A stretch of DNA of 64,000 nt from Lysinibacillus telephonicus (GCF_003966145.1 NZ_RXNR01000016.1:1-64000); one strand, 5' to 3'; numbered from the stretch's first letter, positions 22,390 to 33,116 are shown. The notes: generated by a model not told the origin, from the letters alone. Numbers and translations: made by a program.

Positions 22390-23301
22390 ATGGCTGAAGA
22401 AGTTATTGAAACAAATGCAAAAGGATTTGCAAAATGGACAGAAAAGACATGGGATTATCTAACGAGTGAGGAATTTTGGAGTGTAATATTACTCGCTTCT
22501 ATTAAAATAATTGCAATTATTATTGCTTCTTATTTAGTCGTATTTATAGGGAAGAGAATTATTAGTCGCGTTTTAAGTTTAAGAATAAAGTCGCCATTAG
22601 GAAATTCAGAAAGGCGCCAACAAACAATTATTAAATTGCTTCAAAGTGTGCTTTCTTACTTAGTGTATTTTTCAGCAATTGTAGGGATTCTATCTGCTGT
22701 TAATATTCAAATTGCTGGGTTGCTTGCTGGAGCTGGGATTGCTTCTGTTGCAATCGCTTTTGGAGCACAAAGCTTAGTAAAAGATATTATTACAGGATTT
22801 TTTATTATTCTTGAAGATCAATTTGGCGTAGGTGATTATATCCGTTTAAATAATGCGGAAGGTACTGTCACTGAGATTGGATTACGTACTACAAAAATTC
22901 TAGGAATTACAGGTGAACAATATATTATTCCAAATGGCCAAATTTTAGATGTAGTGAATTTTTCCGTAAATAACTCAAAAGCAATTATCGATATGCAGGT
23001 CGGTATTGATGCTGATATAGAAAAAGTTGAAAAGTTATTAACGGAGTACTTAAAAACATTGCCTGCAAAATATGAAGAATTAATAGATGTACCGACATTT
23101 CTAGGTGTTCAAAATGTAGTAGGAACAGAAGTGACGATTCGAATTGTTGCCGAGACTAAGCCGTTGGAGCATTATGGCATTGCTCGTATTATTCGCAGAG
23201 ATGTAAAAGAAATTTTAGATAAAAATGGAATACCGATGGCGTACCCGAAAATGATGCTTTATGATCGAGGTAATAAAGAATCAGGGAGGAATGAAGCATA
23301 A
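22390..23301 (+). CDS. Small-conductance mechanosensitive channel (MscS family)
   Basis: 303 residues with a short N-terminal extension, three membrane segments (about 30-55, 80-100, 105-130) and the cytoplasmic MscS vestibule. The pore helix AGAGIASVAIAFGAQSLVKDIITGFFIILEDQFGVGDYI matches the family closely (read in parts: AGIASVAIAFGAQ and LVKDIITGFF). It opens under membrane tension to release solutes on osmotic downshift. The stop and the DUF951 start share one base (TAATG). Confidence 0.93.
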   Translation: MAEEVIETNAKGFAKWTEKTWDYLTSEEFWSVILLASIKIIAIIIASYLVVFIGKRIISRVLSLRIKSPLGNSERRQQTIIKLLQSVLSYLVYFSAIVGILSAVNIQIAGLLAGAGIASVAIAFGAQSLVKDIITGFFIILEDQFGVGDYIRLNNAEGTVTEIGLRTTKILGITGEQYIIPNGQILDVVNFSVNNSKAIIDMQVGIDADIEKVEKLLTEYLKTLPAKYEELIDVPTFLGVQNVVGTEVTIRIVAETKPLEHYGIARIIRRDVKEILDKNGIPMAYPKMMLYDRGNKESGRNEA

Positions 23302-23501
23302 TGGAAGCAAAATCATTTGAATTACATGATATTGTGGAGATGAAAAAACAGCATCCATGTGGATCAAATGCATGGAAAATTATTCGTATGGGAGCAGATA
23401 TACGAATAAAATGCCAAGGATGTGGTCACAGCGTCATGATTCCTCGCCGTGAGTTTGAGAAAAAAATGAAAAAAGTCTTAGTAAAGGCAAATCAAGAATA
23501 A
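23301..23501 (+). CDS. DUF951 small protein (YyzM-like)
   Basis: 66 residues. It has the family pattern of a basic protein with a CxxC pair: KKQHPCGSNAWKIIRMGADI, then IKCQGCGHSVMIPR, probably a small zinc-binding or nucleic-acid-associated fold. The role is unknown. Coupled to the MscS gene and followed by ychF, the same order as in B. subtilis. Confidence 0.9.
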   Translation: MEAKSFELHDIVEMKKQHPCGSNAWKIIRMGADIRIKCQGCGHSVMIPRREFEKKMKKVLVKANQE

Positions 23502-23608
23502 ATTCATGACTAATTAGACTTTTTCACAACTTATCCAATATAATAAACAAAGGTTTAAAACGAAAATACATTAACTTGATAGAATTTTAGAAAGGTCGTG
23601 TCAAACGA

Positions 23609-24709
23609 ATGTCTTTAACAGCAGGAATCGTAGGATTACCGAACGTTGGAAAATCAACATTATTTAACGCAATTACAAAAGCAGGTGCATTAGCGGCTAA
23701 CTATCCATTCGCTACAATTGACCCTAATGTTGGGGTTGTAGAAGTTCCGGATGCGCGTCTAGATAAATTAACTGAACTAGTAGAACCGAAAAAAACAGTA
23801 CCTACTGCCTTTGAATTTACTGATATTGCAGGGATTGTAAAAGGAGCTTCAAAAGGAGAAGGGCTAGGAAATAAATTCTTATCTCATATTCGCGAAGTAG
23901 ATGCAATTTGCCAAGTAGTCCGTTGTTTTGAAGATGAAAATATTACCCACGTTTCAGGCTCAGTAAACCCAATTGATGATATCGAGGTTATTAATTTAGA
24001 GCTTATTTTAGCTGATATGGAATCAGTTGAAAAACGTCTTCAACGTGTAAGTAAAATGGCAAAGCAAAAAGATAAAGAGGCTTTGATTGAAGAGCCAGTA
24101 CTTTTGAAAGTTAAAGAAGCATTAGAAAATGAAAAACCTGCACGATCTGTTGAATTATCTGATGATGAGCTAAAAGTTATAAAAGGGCTGCACCTTCTAA
24201 CGATTAAACCAATGTTGTATGTTGCAAATGTATCTGAGGATGAGGTAGCGGATGCAGTGAACAATCAATATGTAAAACAAGTTCGTGAATACGCAGCAGC
24301 AGAAGGAGCACAGGTTATTACAGTTTGTGCCAAAATTGAAGAAGAAATTTCAGAGCTGGACAATGAAGAAAAAGCGATGTTCCTTGAAGAGCTTGGAATT
24401 GAAGAATCTGGTTTAGACCAACTAATTCGTGCATCTTATGACTTATTAGGCTTAGCAACATATTTCACAGCGGGTGTACAAGAAGTTCGTGCATGGACAT
24501 TCCGCAAAGGAATGAAAGCTCCACAATGCGCGGGTATTATTCACTCTGATTTTGAAAGAGGATTTATTCGTGCGGAAACAGTTGCTTATGATGACCTAGT
24601 TGAAGCTGGTTCAATGGCAGCTGCGAAGGAAGCAGGAAAAGTAAGATTAGAAGGAAAAGACTATGTCGTTCAAGATGGCGATGTAATGTTGTTCCGCTTT
24701 AATGTTTAA
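23609..24709 (+). CDS. ychF: Redox-regulated ATPase/GTPase YchF
   Basis: 366 residues. It is an OBG-family P-loop protein that prefers ATP and binds ribosomes. G1 GLPNVGKST is at 8-16, [10 protein letters not shown] is the switch II region, and the C-terminal TGS domain holds [20 protein letters not shown] in order. The end [12 protein letters not shown] is normal. Confidence 0.97.
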   Translation: MSLTAGIVGLPNVGKSTLFNAITKAGALAANYPFATIDPNVGVVEVPDARLDKLTELVEPKKTVPTAFEFTDIAGIVKGASKGEGLGNKFLSHIREVDAICQVVRCFEDENITHVSGSVNPIDDIEVINLELILADMESVEKRLQRVSKMAKQKDKEALIEEPVLLKVKEALENEKPARSVELSDDELKVIKGLHLLTIKPMLYVANVSEDEVADAVNNQYVKQVREYAAAEGAQVITVCAKIEEEISELDNEEKAMFLEELGIEESGLDQLIRASYDLLGLATYFTAGVQEVRAWTFRKGMKAPQCAGIIHSDFERGFIRAETVAYDDLVEAGSMAAAKEAGKVRLEGKDYVVQDGDVMLFRFNV

Positions 24710-24825
24710 TTAGAAACGCACAAGCGTTCTGATTATCTCAGAATCGATGAGCTTATCCCACTTTAAACTTGAATGCAAATCGTCTCAAGGCTGGATAGCT
24801 TTCATAAGATATAATTATTAATAAA

Positions 24826-24862
24826 AGCAGGTAGTTCGATTTTTAATCGATATCTACCTGCT
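24826..24862. terminator. Terminator shared by ychF and DUF3267 gene
   Basis: Perfect 9-bp stem AGCAGGTAG (24826-24834) / CTACCTGCT (24854-24862). It extends into the last codons of the DUF3267 gene on the minus strand, with AT-rich flanks on both sides, so it can serve both convergent transcripts. Confidence 0.7.
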
Positions 24863-25403
24863 TATTTGTATAAATATATAACCTTGGCAGCTCGGGATCA
24901 TCCTTCACTAGTACATCCTTTGGGAATTTACGAAGTTCCTTATACATGAAAAAGTCTCCGATTGCTCCGGCAATTAAAAAAGCTCCTAAAAGTACAAATA
25001 AATACGAATCATAAGCGAACCCTATTAATGATGGAATAACACCTGTTGTCCAAAATGGCAGCAGCAATGCTTTCTTCATAGCATCATTTCGCAAAGGTTT
25101 CGTAGTGGTTGCATAGGCAACACCTAGCTTTAAATTTAAACCATAATTTAGATCGCTATATTTTGCCTTTCCAAAAAGCATAAACCCTATTAAATGAAAA
25201 ATTTCATGCAATACAATTAATACAATATAACCAAGGAAAAAAAGCACAATACTCCAAAAAGAAAATGAAACAGAGTATCTCTGATGTATGATACTATTCA
25301 TGATGAAAAAGACAATACTTAAGACAAGCGTAAACCATATATTATATTTTGCGACTTTTTTCATTTCGAGTTCAATAATTATTGGCTGAGTGTTTTCAAA
25401 CAT
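24843..25403 (-). CDS. DUF3267 membrane zincin-like protein
   Basis: 186 residues with about four membrane segments. The motif VLHEIFHLIGF carries HEIFH, an HExxH zinc-protease signature within a membrane helix, the mark of DUF3267 putative membrane metalloproteases. The downstream GKAKYSDLNYGLNLK block is also typical. The substrate is unknown. It is transcribed against its neighbours. Confidence 0.85.
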   Translation of the reverse strand: MFENTQPIIIELEMKKVAKYNIWFTLVLSIVFFIMNSIIHQRYSVSFSFWSIVLFFLGYIVLIVLHEIFHLIGFMLFGKAKYSDLNYGLNLKLGVAYATTTKPLRNDAMKKALLLPFWTTGVIPSLIGFAYDSYLFVLLGAFLIAGAIGDFFMYKELRKFPKDVLVKDDPELPRLYIYTNKQVDID

Positions 25404-25508
25404 CGTTTCACCGTCCTTTCTTTTAAAGTATAAAACTATCAGAAGATTATAGAAAGTAAAAGCACTAATTACTAGAGGAGAGAAAGTGGGACGCTTGCGC
25501 TTTTCTTA

Positions 25509-25590
25509 TTGCATCTAGTTTAATTATATGATACAATTCTACGATGTGAGTATAGTATTACTTGCTCCTTGCTCTCTATTTAAAGAGAGC
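25509..25590 (+). promoter_or_regulatory. rpsF operon promoter and leader hairpin
   Basis: TTGCAT (25509-25514), 17 bases, TACAAT (25532-25537) form a good promoter. The leader contains the perfect hairpin GCTCTC (25571-25576) / GAGAGC (25585-25590). rpsF leaders in Firmicutes carry an S6:S18-binding RNA element; whether this hairpin is that element cannot be decided by eye. Confidence 0.6.
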
Positions 25591-25617
25591 CAAAGTCCAT
25601 AAGGAGGTGCAAAATAG

Positions 25618-25905
25618 ATGACAAAGTATGAATTAATGTACATTGTTCGCCCAAACATTGAAGATGAAGCGAAAAAAGCATTAGTTGAACGCTTCAACGA
25701 AGTATTAACTTCAAACGGCGCTGAAATCATCGAAGCTAAAGAGTGGGGTAAACGCCGCTTAGCTTATGAAATCAACGACTTCCGCGAAGGTTACTACCAA
25801 ATCGTGAAAGCTAACGCTGGTTCAGAAGCTATCAACGAATTTACTCGTCTAGCAAACATCAGCGAAGACATCATTCGTCACATCGCTATTCGTGAAGAAG
25901 CATAA
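25618..25905 (+). CDS. rpsF: 30S ribosomal protein S6
   Basis: 95 residues, normal for Bacillales. Begins [20 protein letters not shown]; contains [18 protein letters not shown]. It binds S18 and the platform of 16S rRNA. First gene of the rpsF-ssb-rpsR operon with an AAGGAGG site. Confidence 0.98.
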   Translation: MTKYELMYIVRPNIEDEAKKALVERFNEVLTSNGAEIIEAKEWGKRRLAYEINDFREGYYQIVKANAGSEAINEFTRLANISEDIIRHIAIREEA

Positions 25906-25944
25906 TAAAAACTAACTAAAACGCTGAAAAAGGAGGTTGTAATT

Positions 25945-26508
25945 GTGATAAACCATGTCGTATTAGTTGGAAGACTTACGAAGGATCCAGAACTTCGTTA
26001 TACACCAAGTGGAGTTCCGATGACTCGCTTTACAGTCGCTGTAAATAGAGCATTTTCGAACCAATCTGGTGAGCGCGAAGCTGATTTTATCGGATGTATC
26101 GCTTGGAGAAAACAAGCCGAAAACTTAGCAAACTTTATGAGAAAAGGAAGTTTGATTGGTGTTGAAGGCCGCATTCAAACAGGCAGCTACGAGGGTCAGG
26201 ATGGAAAACGTGTTTACACAACAGACGTTGTAGCGGATTCTGTACAATTTTTAGAGCCGCGAAACGCTGGTGGCGGAGCAAATATGCCAAATCAACAGTA
26301 TGGAGGGCAATCATATGGGGGCAACCAACCTACATATAACACAAGCCAACCAAACCAACAATTTGGTAACCAGGGTCAAGATCCTTTTGCTTCATATCCA
26401 CAAAGTCAACCTTCTGGAAATCAGCAAAATTATACACGTGTAGATGAGGATCCTTTTGCATCAAGCAAAGGTCCAATCGAAGTTTCTGAGGACGACTTAC
26501 CGTTCTAA
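25945..26508 (+). CDS. ssb: Single-stranded DNA-binding protein SsbA
   Basis: 187 residues from GTG at 25945 with AGGAGG upstream. The OB fold (about 1-105) starts [21 protein letters not shown] flexible Gln/Asn/Gly-rich linker (about 110-165) is followed by the acidic tip DEDPF...DDLPF that recruits repair and replication proteins. Confidence 0.98.
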   Translation: MINHVVLVGRLTKDPELRYTPSGVPMTRFTVAVNRAFSNQSGEREADFIGCIAWRKQAENLANFMRKGSLIGVEGRIQTGSYEGQDGKRVYTTDVVADSVQFLEPRNAGGGANMPNQQYGGQSYGGNQPTYNTSQPNQQFGNQGQDPFASYPQSQPSGNQQNYTRVDEDPFASSKGPIEVSEDDLPF

Positions 26509-26514
26509 ATGGAA

Positions 26515-26669
26515 AAGCGGAAGCGGTTCGTTAAGGCTCGAGACACGTTGGAAACTCCGACTAGAAGGCGCTTTTTGCCTTCGCTGGAGGAGTTGAAGCG
26601 ATGCGAGAGCCTAGCCGCTAGCTAGACATTAAAAAAGCTTCGTGCACTTGGTCGTCAAACGCTCGAAGC
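26515..26669. repeat. Nested inverted-repeat element between ssb and rpsR
   Basis: About 105 bases form three nested stems: AGCGG plus AGGCTC (26522-26539) with GAGCCT plus AGCCGCT (26607-26619); AACTCC (26553-26558) with GGAGTT (26589-26594); GAAGGC (26564-26569) with GCCTTC (26577-26582). A separate hairpin GCTTCG (26637-26642) / CGAAGC (26664-26669) follows. It is more GC-rich than its surroundings. The AAAAGCGGAAGCG start resembles dispersed intergenic repeats I associate with Bacillaceae/Planococcaceae. It interrupts the rpsF operon without a T-run. Confidence 0.65.
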
Positions 26670-26709
26670 AAGACAGGAAACTTAAAAAATAATAAAGGAG
26701 GATATCGAA

Positions 26710-26946
26710 ATGGCACAACGTCGCGGAGGCCGCAAACGCCGTAAAGTTTGCTACTTCACTTCTAACAACATTACGCACATCGACTACAAAGATGTAGATT
26801 TACTTAAAAAGTTCATTTCTGAACGCGGTAAAATTTTACCACGTCGCGTAACTGGTACAAGTGCAAAATACCAACGTAAATTAACTACAGCTATTAAACG
26901 TGCTCGCATCATGGCACTACTTCCATTCGTAGCTGAAGATAAATAA
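26710..26946 (+). CDS. rpsR: 30S ribosomal protein S18
   Basis: 78 residues. Begins [19 protein letters not shown] and contains the family block [20 protein letters not shown]. Binds next to S6 on 16S rRNA. AAAGGAGG precedes the ATG. Confidence 0.98.
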   Translation: MAQRRGGRKRRKVCYFTSNNITHIDYKDVDLLKKFISERGKILPRRVTGTSAKYQRKLTTAIKRARIMALLPFVAEDK

Positions 26947-26958
26947 GATATCTAAATT

Positions 26959-27001
26959 AAAGCACAACAAGGTTTAATCAAACTTTGTTGTGCTTTTTTT
27001 A
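26959..27001 (+). terminator. rpsR terminator
   Basis: A 12-bp perfect stem AAAGCACAACAA / TTGTTGTGCTTT (26959-26970, 26984-26995), extended inward, followed by T residues. The rest of the gap up to 27331 is AT-rich and shows no gene or motif I recognise. Confidence 0.92.
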
Positions 27002-27331
27002 TAGGATTCCTACAATAGGCACTTTAAATTGCTTTGCCATATATATAAAATTTAAAAATCTAGCCGATACTGTATTTTTTATAAACAATAACTATTTCGG
27101 GTGGAACTGGTTAGGCTAATTTCTCCTGTTTAAGGGCATTAGAAAATGTAGAATTTGCAAGAAACAGTAATAGCTTGATGACTCTATACAACATTATGTA
27201 ACAGCCTTATAAAATGCTAATCGTTGTAAGTCCACATACAATAAGCTTTTTGTTCAAAGCATTAGTGGAACACTAGCTATACGTATTTTCATTAAATAAA
27301 ATCTTCTAATGTTCTAAAGGGGCTTTTTAAT

Positions 27332-27985
27332 TTGAAGAAAATATTATTATTTTTCTCAATATTGTTTTCTACTACTGTAATTGTAATAGGAATATATTTG
27401 TTTTTCGGATTACCTTGGAAGCATCACGAATTAAAAGATGAAATGGTTCAGTATTTAGAAAATCGTTATAAAGATGATTTTTCTTTAGGAACACTTCATT
27501 ATCAAATTGTAAATAAAAACGTGTATCATACAATGGCTACAGCAAAATCTACAAGTGTTTCATTTCATATTGAAATAACGCCCGATGGTAAAACAATAGA
27601 GGATGCTTATTCCATTGAATATTGGTCAGAAGCAGGAGAAAAATATCTTAAACCTATTGTAAAACAACATTTTCATGACATGTCATCGTTTTATAGCGAT
27701 ATTTATCTTCTTCAAGAAGAAGTATTCCAACTAGATACTTTAAATAATAATCGCGATGTCGCTTATTGGAATGTGTCAGTTGGGTTAGGTTATTCCTTAG
27801 ACTCAGAGAATAAGACCGAAGAATTACAAAAAATAATTAATTTAATTCATGCATTAGAAAATGAGGGATTCATTATTAAATCATTATCCTTTGATTATCT
27901 AGGTAATATAATTATTATCCCAGATGTATACCAAAAAACATTTACTGAGGTAGATGATTTAATACCTTATTTAAAATCCCTTTAG
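27332..27985 (+). CDS. Hypothetical membrane-anchored protein
   Basis: 217 residues from TTG at 27332, with AAAGGGG about ten bases upstream. One N-terminal membrane segment (about 4-26) and an extracellular part starting PWKHHELKDEMVQYLENRYKDDF. That phrase resembles small YfjL-like/DUF-type Bacillales surface proteins, but I cannot name the family. No catalytic motif is seen. It has its own terminator and separates the rpsR and gdpP operons, so it is an accessory insertion relative to B. subtilis. Confidence 0.7.
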   Translation: MKKILLFFSILFSTTVIVIGIYLFFGLPWKHHELKDEMVQYLENRYKDDFSLGTLHYQIVNKNVYHTMATAKSTSVSFHIEITPDGKTIEDAYSIEYWSEAGEKYLKPIVKQHFHDMSSFYSDIYLLQEEVFQLDTLNNNRDVAYWNVSVGLGYSLDSENKTEELQKIINLIHALENEGFIIKSLSFDYLGNIIIIPDVYQKTFTEVDDLIPYLKSL

Positions 27986-28099
27986 ATTCTTAGTGGTTAA
28001 CACAGAGGGGTTACTTTTCTTGAAGTCTATATTCAAAGCCGAAGATAAAATAAGGTTAAAAATTTCTACTAAAACAGAGTGGAAATGAATATAATCAAA

Positions 28100-28138
28100 A
28101 AATCGACAAAATTCTAATTAGATTTTGTCGATTTTTTT
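28100..28138 (+). terminator. Terminator after hypothetical gene
   Basis: AAATCGACAAAAT (28100-28112) pairs with ATTTTGTCGATTT across a short loop, followed by T residues. The rest of the 27986-28334 gap holds a weaker hairpin CCAGTT/AACTGG near 28195-28213 and the promoter listed next. Confidence 0.88.
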
Positions 28139-28259
28139 ATAGCTATGAATGCTGTAGTTATCTTCATTATCTATAAAAAGACGTGCTTGCAAAGCCAGTT
28201 AAAATAAAACTGGTATTTTATTGTTAATGTGGGAACTAATCATTTATCCCTATCCGCTT

Positions 28260-28288
28260 TTGTCCAATGACTAAAAAAATGGTACAAT
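28260..28288 (+). promoter_or_regulatory. Promoter of the DUF2232-gdpP-rplI-dnaB operon
   Basis: TTGTCC (28260-28265), 17 bases, TACAAT (28283-28288), 46 bases before the first start codon. Confidence 0.65.
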
Positions 28289-28334
28289 AAACGAATGAAA
28301 AAAGATTTTTTTAATAGCAAAAGGAAGGTTATAG

Positions 28335-29276
28335 ATGCCGAATAATCAAACAAGAAGGCTTGCTCATGGCGCAATGATGATTGCATTATTTGCGATATTT
28401 ATTGCAATCGCCTTTTATGTACCAATAATCAGTGTCATTGCTACTGTTTTTGCTCCACTACCAATTGCATGGTACAGCGCTAAGTATGATCGTAGTTCTT
28501 CTATATTAGTAGCAATTGTAGGATGTATAGTCTCCCTCTTTTTTGGAGGTTTAGTAATTTTACCGTTTTCACTTATTTTTGCATCAGTTGGGGTTGTAAT
28601 AGGCGACGTACTTCGTTTAAAGAAAAGCAAAGTATTTTTATTTATGTCTTCAGGTATAACTGTACTAATTACTTTTGCTTTACAATATGTTATTTCAATA
28701 AAGTTATTCGAAACAGATTTTATACAAGAATCAATGCAGCTCATGCGTGAAAGTTATTCAAAGTCCATAGAGCTATCACAAAGTTTAACTGGCCAAACAC
28801 CCATTGATCCGGTTACGCTGGAGGCAATGTTTGATATGATGGAGGCTTCTTTACCGGCTTCTATTACAATGGGGGCATTCTTCTTTGCGTTTATTATTAT
28901 TTCAATTAATTTGCCGTTGTTAAAACGGTTAGGAATTAATGTACCGAAATTTCGTTCATTTAAAAATACCCGATTGCCTCGAGCAATATTATGGTATTAC
29001 CTAATTGTATTAGCAATCAATTTATTTATTGGCCCTGAAACTGGTACACCTTTATATGTCATAGTTTTGAATTTTTCTCTAATATTATGGGTGCTTTTAA
29101 CAATTCAAGGAGTATCTTTTGTTCATTTTGCCCTTGATGCTTTCGGTTCACCTAAATTTTTAAAGGTATTGGCAGCCATTATGGCAATTCCACTATATTC
29201 CTTTTATGTATTAATAGGAATATTGGACTTAGGTTTTGACATTCGTTCATTTGTCAAAGGAAAGATTCAGAAGTAG
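28335..29276 (+). CDS. yybS: DUF2232 membrane protein (YybS-like)
   Basis: 313 residues with about eight hydrophobic segments; begins MPNNQTRRLAHGAMMIALFA, and LPIAWYSAKYDRSSSI is typical of the family. YybS is a conserved multi-pass protein of unknown role encoded next to gdpP. It precedes gdpP by 12 bases, so the two are co-expressed. Confidence 0.88.
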   Translation: MPNNQTRRLAHGAMMIALFAIFIAIAFYVPIISVIATVFAPLPIAWYSAKYDRSSSILVAIVGCIVSLFFGGLVILPFSLIFASVGVVIGDVLRLKKSKVFLFMSSGITVLITFALQYVISIKLFETDFIQESMQLMRESYSKSIELSQSLTGQTPIDPVTLEAMFDMMEASLPASITMGAFFFAFIIISINLPLLKRLGINVPKFRSFKNTRLPRAILWYYLIVLAINLFIGPETGTPLYVIVLNFSLILWVLLTIQGVSFVHFALDAFGSPKFLKVLAAIMAIPLYSFYVLIGILDLGFDIRSFVKGKIQK

Positions 29277-29288
29277 GGAGCTGATAAA

Positions 29289-31262
29289 ATGGATACTTAT
29301 AGGAAGCGACTCATACGACATCCTCTTATGTATCTAACGGTGATTGGTTTAATAGGTTCCATACTATTGTTCTTTTGGAATTTTTGGTTTGGAGCGGCCT
29401 ATGCGGTCGTCATTGCCATCGGGTTAGTATATGCGTGGAGAATTGAGAAAATTACCTTTCAAGACACAGAAAAACATATAGAATCGCTCTCATTCCGAAT
29501 GAAGAAAGTAGGAGCAGAAGCCCTATTAGAAATGCCAATCGGAATTTTGCTCGTGAATGACAAATTTGTTATTGAGTGGGCAAATCCATATATGTCCCAA
29601 ATCCTTGATGAAGAGACATTGATTGGCCAAGAAATGTTTATTATTTCAGAAGATCTATACAGCCTTACAAAATCAGAAGAAAAGCGTGAAAAGACGGTTT
29701 CAATTGGTGATCGTCAATTTAAAGTTGTTTATAAACAGGAAGAAAAACTGCTTTATTTCTTTGATGTAACTGAGCAACTAAAAATTGAATCGAAATATTA
29801 CGCAGATCGAACAGTTATTGCGATTTTATTTATTGATAATTATGATGAATTAACACAAGGCATGGATGATCAAGCAAGAAGTTTAACGAATACAATTGTT
29901 ACTTCAATTATCAATGAGTGGGCTTTTGCACATGGAATTTTTGCAAAGCGGATTTCATCTGACCGATTTTTAGCTGTTTTAAATGAATCCATTTTAAGTG
30001 AACTTGAAAAGAAAAAATTCTCCATTTTAGATGATATTCGTGAAAAAACAGCTCAAAAAAACTTGTCACTAACATTAAGTATAGGTGTGGGTACCGGCTC
30101 CTCTTCTTTAATAAAACTAGGGGAATTGGCGCAATCGAGTTTAGATTTAGTTTTAGGACGCGGTGGAGACCAAGTTGCTATTAAACAACCGAATGGGAAA
30201 TTAAAGTTTTATGGCGGCAAAACAAATCCAGTTGAAAAACGTACTCGGGTACGTGCGAGGGTAATTTCACATGCACTGCAGGATTTAATTAATGAAAGTG
30301 ATCAAGTATTCATTATGGGTCATAAAAATCCTGATATGGATGCCATTGGGGCTGCCATTGGTGTACGTAAAATGGCTCTAAAAAATAAAGTAGAAGGCTA
30401 TGTTGTTTTAAATTTTGACGAACTAAATGGCAGTGTTAGTCGTCTAATGAATGAAATTGAAAAGAACTCGGACTTTTATAATTACTTTATAACGCCAGAT
30501 GAAGCACTTTCATTAATGACGGATAAATCTTTAGTAGTAATTGTTGATACACATAAACCGAGTCTTGTAATAGATGATCGTTTGCTAAAAAGATCAGAAA
30601 TCGTCGTTGTGATTGACCATCATAGACGCGGAGAGGAATTCGTTCAAAACCCAACGTTGGTTTATATGGAGCCCTATGCTTCGTCTACAGCCGAGTTAGT
30701 TACAGAGCTTTTAGAGTATCAGCCTGAAGATGAAAAATTATCAAAGCTTGAAGCGACTGCGCTTTTATCAGGTATTATTGTAGATACAAAAAGCTTTACA
30801 CTTCGAACAGGTGCAAGAACGTTTGAAGCTGCTTCCTATTTAAGAACATATGGTGCAGATACAATTTTAGTTCAACAGTTATTGAAAGAAGATATAGATA
30901 CGTATATTGAACGTTCTAAAATAATACAAACAGTTGAGTTTGTCTACCCAGGCATTGCAGTAGCGTATGGCGGGGATAACAAACAATATGACTCTGTTTT
31001 AATTGCACAAACAGCAGATATTTTATTAACGATGAAGGATGTTTCGGCTTCTTTTGTCATTGCACATCGTTCAGATGGATTGATCGGAATTAGTGCCCGA
31101 TCTCTAGGGGATATTAACGTCCAGCTTGTCATGGAAAACCTTGGCGGCGGAGGGCATTTAACAAATGCAGCTTGTCAAATAAAAGCAGATACAATAGAAG
31201 AAGCGGTGCTTTATTTAAGAAAAGCAATTCTTGAAACGCTTGAAGGGAGTAATGAGGAATGA
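29289..31262 (+). CDS. gdpP: c-di-AMP phosphodiesterase GdpP
   Basis: 657 residues. Two N-terminal membrane helices (about 12-50), a PAS domain (about 60-160), a degenerate GGDEF domain (about 170-305), then DHH with [12 protein letters not shown] from 345 and D443-H-H, and DHHA1 with [12 protein letters not shown] near the end. It hydrolyses c-di-AMP to pApA. The rplI start overlaps its stop by four bases. Confidence 0.96.
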   Translation: MDTYRKRLIRHPLMYLTVIGLIGSILLFFWNFWFGAAYAVVIAIGLVYAWRIEKITFQDTEKHIESLSFRMKKVGAEALLEMPIGILLVNDKFVIEWANPYMSQILDEETLIGQEMFIISEDLYSLTKSEEKREKTVSIGDRQFKVVYKQEEKLLYFFDVTEQLKIESKYYADRTVIAILFIDNYDELTQGMDDQARSLTNTIVTSIINEWAFAHGIFAKRISSDRFLAVLNESILSELEKKKFSILDDIREKTAQKNLSLTLSIGVGTGSSSLIKLGELAQSSLDLVLGRGGDQVAIKQPNGKLKFYGGKTNPVEKRTRVRARVISHALQDLINESDQVFIMGHKNPDMDAIGAAIGVRKMALKNKVEGYVVLNFDELNGSVSRLMNEIEKNSDFYNYFITPDEALSLMTDKSLVVIVDTHKPSLVIDDRLLKRSEIVVVIDHHRRGEEFVQNPTLVYMEPYASSTAELVTELLEYQPEDEKLSKLEATALLSGIIVDTKSFTLRTGARTFEAASYLRTYGADTILVQQLLKEDIDTYIERSKIIQTVEFVYPGIAVAYGGDNKQYDSVLIAQTADILLTMKDVSASFVIAHRSDGLIGISARSLGDINVQLVMENLGGGGHLTNAACQIKADTIEEAVLYLRKAILETLEGSNEE

Positions 31263-31708
31263 AAGTAGTATTTTTAAAAGATGTAAAAGGTAAAGGGAAA
31301 AAGGGAGAAGTTAAAAACGTTGCAGACGGTTATGCACAAAACTTTTTAATAAAAAATGGTTATGCAGTTGAAGCAACAAATCAAGCACTTAGCCAATTAG
31401 AAGGACAAAAGAAATTAGAAGCTAAAAATGCTGCTGCTGAATTACAAGCAGCTAAAGATTTAAAAGAAAAGCTTGAAAATATTACAGTAGAAATTAAAGC
31501 GAAATCAGGTGAAGGCGGCCGCCTATTCGGCTCAGTATCAACTAAGCAAATTGCAGAAGCACTTCAAAAAGATTTTGGAATTAAAATAGATAAACGTAAA
31601 ATGGATTGTAACGAAGGTATACGCTCTTTAGGCGTTACTAATGTACCCGTAAAACTTCACCATGAAGTAAAAGCAACATTAAAGGTACACGTTACGGAAG
31701 AAGCGTAA
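31259..31708 (+). CDS. rplI: 50S ribosomal protein L9
   Basis: 149 residues. Begins [20 protein letters not shown], with the long central helix and the C-terminal domain [19 protein letters not shown]. Binds 23S rRNA at the base of the L1 stalk. Overlaps gdpP (ATGA). Confidence 0.98.
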   Translation: MKVVFLKDVKGKGKKGEVKNVADGYAQNFLIKNGYAVEATNQALSQLEGQKKLEAKNAAAELQAAKDLKEKLENITVEIKAKSGEGGRLFGSVSTKQIAEALQKDFGIKIDKRKMDCNEGIRSLGVTNVPVKLHHEVKATLKVHVTEEA

Positions 31709-31720
31709 GGAGAGAACTCT

Positions 31721-33079
31721 ATGAACGAAGGCGTTTTAGACCGCGTTCCACCGCATAATCATGAAGCAGAGCAATCGGTTATCGGTGCGATATTCCTTGA
31801 ACCACAAGCCTTAATAACAGCATCAGAAATTTTAATACCTGAGGATTTTTACCGAATTGCTCATCAGAAAATTTTCCAAACGATGCTCGATTTAAGTGAT
31901 CAAGGTAAAGCGATAGATGTTGTCACTGTTACAGAAGAACTTTCAGTAAAAAAGGAACTTGAAGATGTTGGGGGGCTTTCTTACTTAACAGAACTTGCAA
32001 ATGCCGTCCCGACTGCTGCAAATATTGCTTACTACGCTAAAATCGTTGAAGAAAAAGCTCTTTTACGCCGCTTAATTCGTACAGCAACAAAGATAGTAGA
32101 AGATGGCTATACTCGTGAAGATGAGGTAGAAGCGCTTTTAGCGGATGCTGAAAAGAAAGTGATGGAGGTCGCTAGCCGTAAAAATGCCGGTGACTTCAAA
32201 CATGTCAAAGATGTACTCGTTCAAACGTACGATAATATTGAACAGCTCCAATTCCGTGATGGAGATGTAACAGGAATTCCAACTGGTTTCCATGATTTAG
32301 ACCGTATGACAGCAGGATTTCAACGTAATGATTTAATTATTGTGGCTGCCAGACCATCCGTTGGTAAAACCGCATTTGCATTGAATATTGCACAAAGTGT
32401 TGCGGTAAAAGCTCGCGAAAACGTTGCAATATTTTCTCTCGAAATGGGTGCAGAGCAGCTTGTAATGCGTCTCCTTTGTGCGGAAGGTAATATTGATGCT
32501 CAGGTGCTGCGTACAGGTGCTCTGACTTCGGAGGACTGGGGTAAGCTAACGATGGCGATGGGAAGCCTATCAAATTCAGGTATATATATTGATGATACAC
32601 CTGGGTTGCGTATAAGCGAAATTCGTGCAAAATGTCGTCGTCTGGCTCAGGAACATGGATTAGGTATGATACTAATCGATTACTTGCAATTAATTCAAGG
32701 AAGCGGCAAAAGCGGTGAAAACCGTCAGCAGGAAGTTTCCGAGATTTCTCGTTCATTAAAAGCTCTTGCTCGTGAATTAAAGGTGCCTGTTATCGCACTA
32801 TCACAGCTATCTCGTGGTGTAGAGCAACGACAAGATAAGCGCCCAATGATGAGTGATATTCGTGAATCGGGAAGTATTGAGCAAGACGCCGATATCGTAG
32901 CATTCTTATATCGTGATGACTACTACGATAAAGAGTCGGAAAACAAAAACATGATTGAAATCATTATTGCAAAGCAGCGTAACGGCCCAACAGGTACAGT
33001 TACACTTGCATTTAAAAAGGAGTTTAATAAGTTTATTAATATCGACTGGTCGCAGCATCAACAGCCAGTACCAGTTTAA
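31721..33079 (+). CDS. dnaB: Replicative DNA helicase (DnaB family; DnaC in B. subtilis)
   Basis: 452 residues. The N-terminal primase-binding domain starts VPPHNHEAEQSVIGAIFLEP; the RecA-like core carries Walker A ARPSVGKTA near 207-215, LEMGAEQLVMRLLC and LIDYLQLI. The hexamer unwinds DNA ahead of the fork. Note the naming: B. subtilis calls this gene dnaC and uses dnaB for a loader. Placed after rplI as in B. subtilis. Confidence 0.97.
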   Translation: MNEGVLDRVPPHNHEAEQSVIGAIFLEPQALITASEILIPEDFYRIAHQKIFQTMLDLSDQGKAIDVVTVTEELSVKKELEDVGGLSYLTELANAVPTAANIAYYAKIVEEKALLRRLIRTATKIVEDGYTREDEVEALLADAEKKVMEVASRKNAGDFKHVKDVLVQTYDNIEQLQFRDGDVTGIPTGFHDLDRMTAGFQRNDLIIVAARPSVGKTAFALNIAQSVAVKARENVAIFSLEMGAEQLVMRLLCAEGNIDAQVLRTGALTSEDWGKLTMAMGSLSNSGIYIDDTPGLRISEIRAKCRRLAQEHGLGMILIDYLQLIQGSGKSGENRQQEVSEISRSLKALARELKVPVIALSQLSRGVEQRQDKRPMMSDIRESGSIEQDADIVAFLYRDDYYDKESENKNMIEIIIAKQRNGPTGTVTLAFKKEFNKFINIDWSQHQQPVPV

Positions 33080-33116
33080 TAGGCTTAACTTTATAACACT
33101 ATAAAACTATTTTCAG

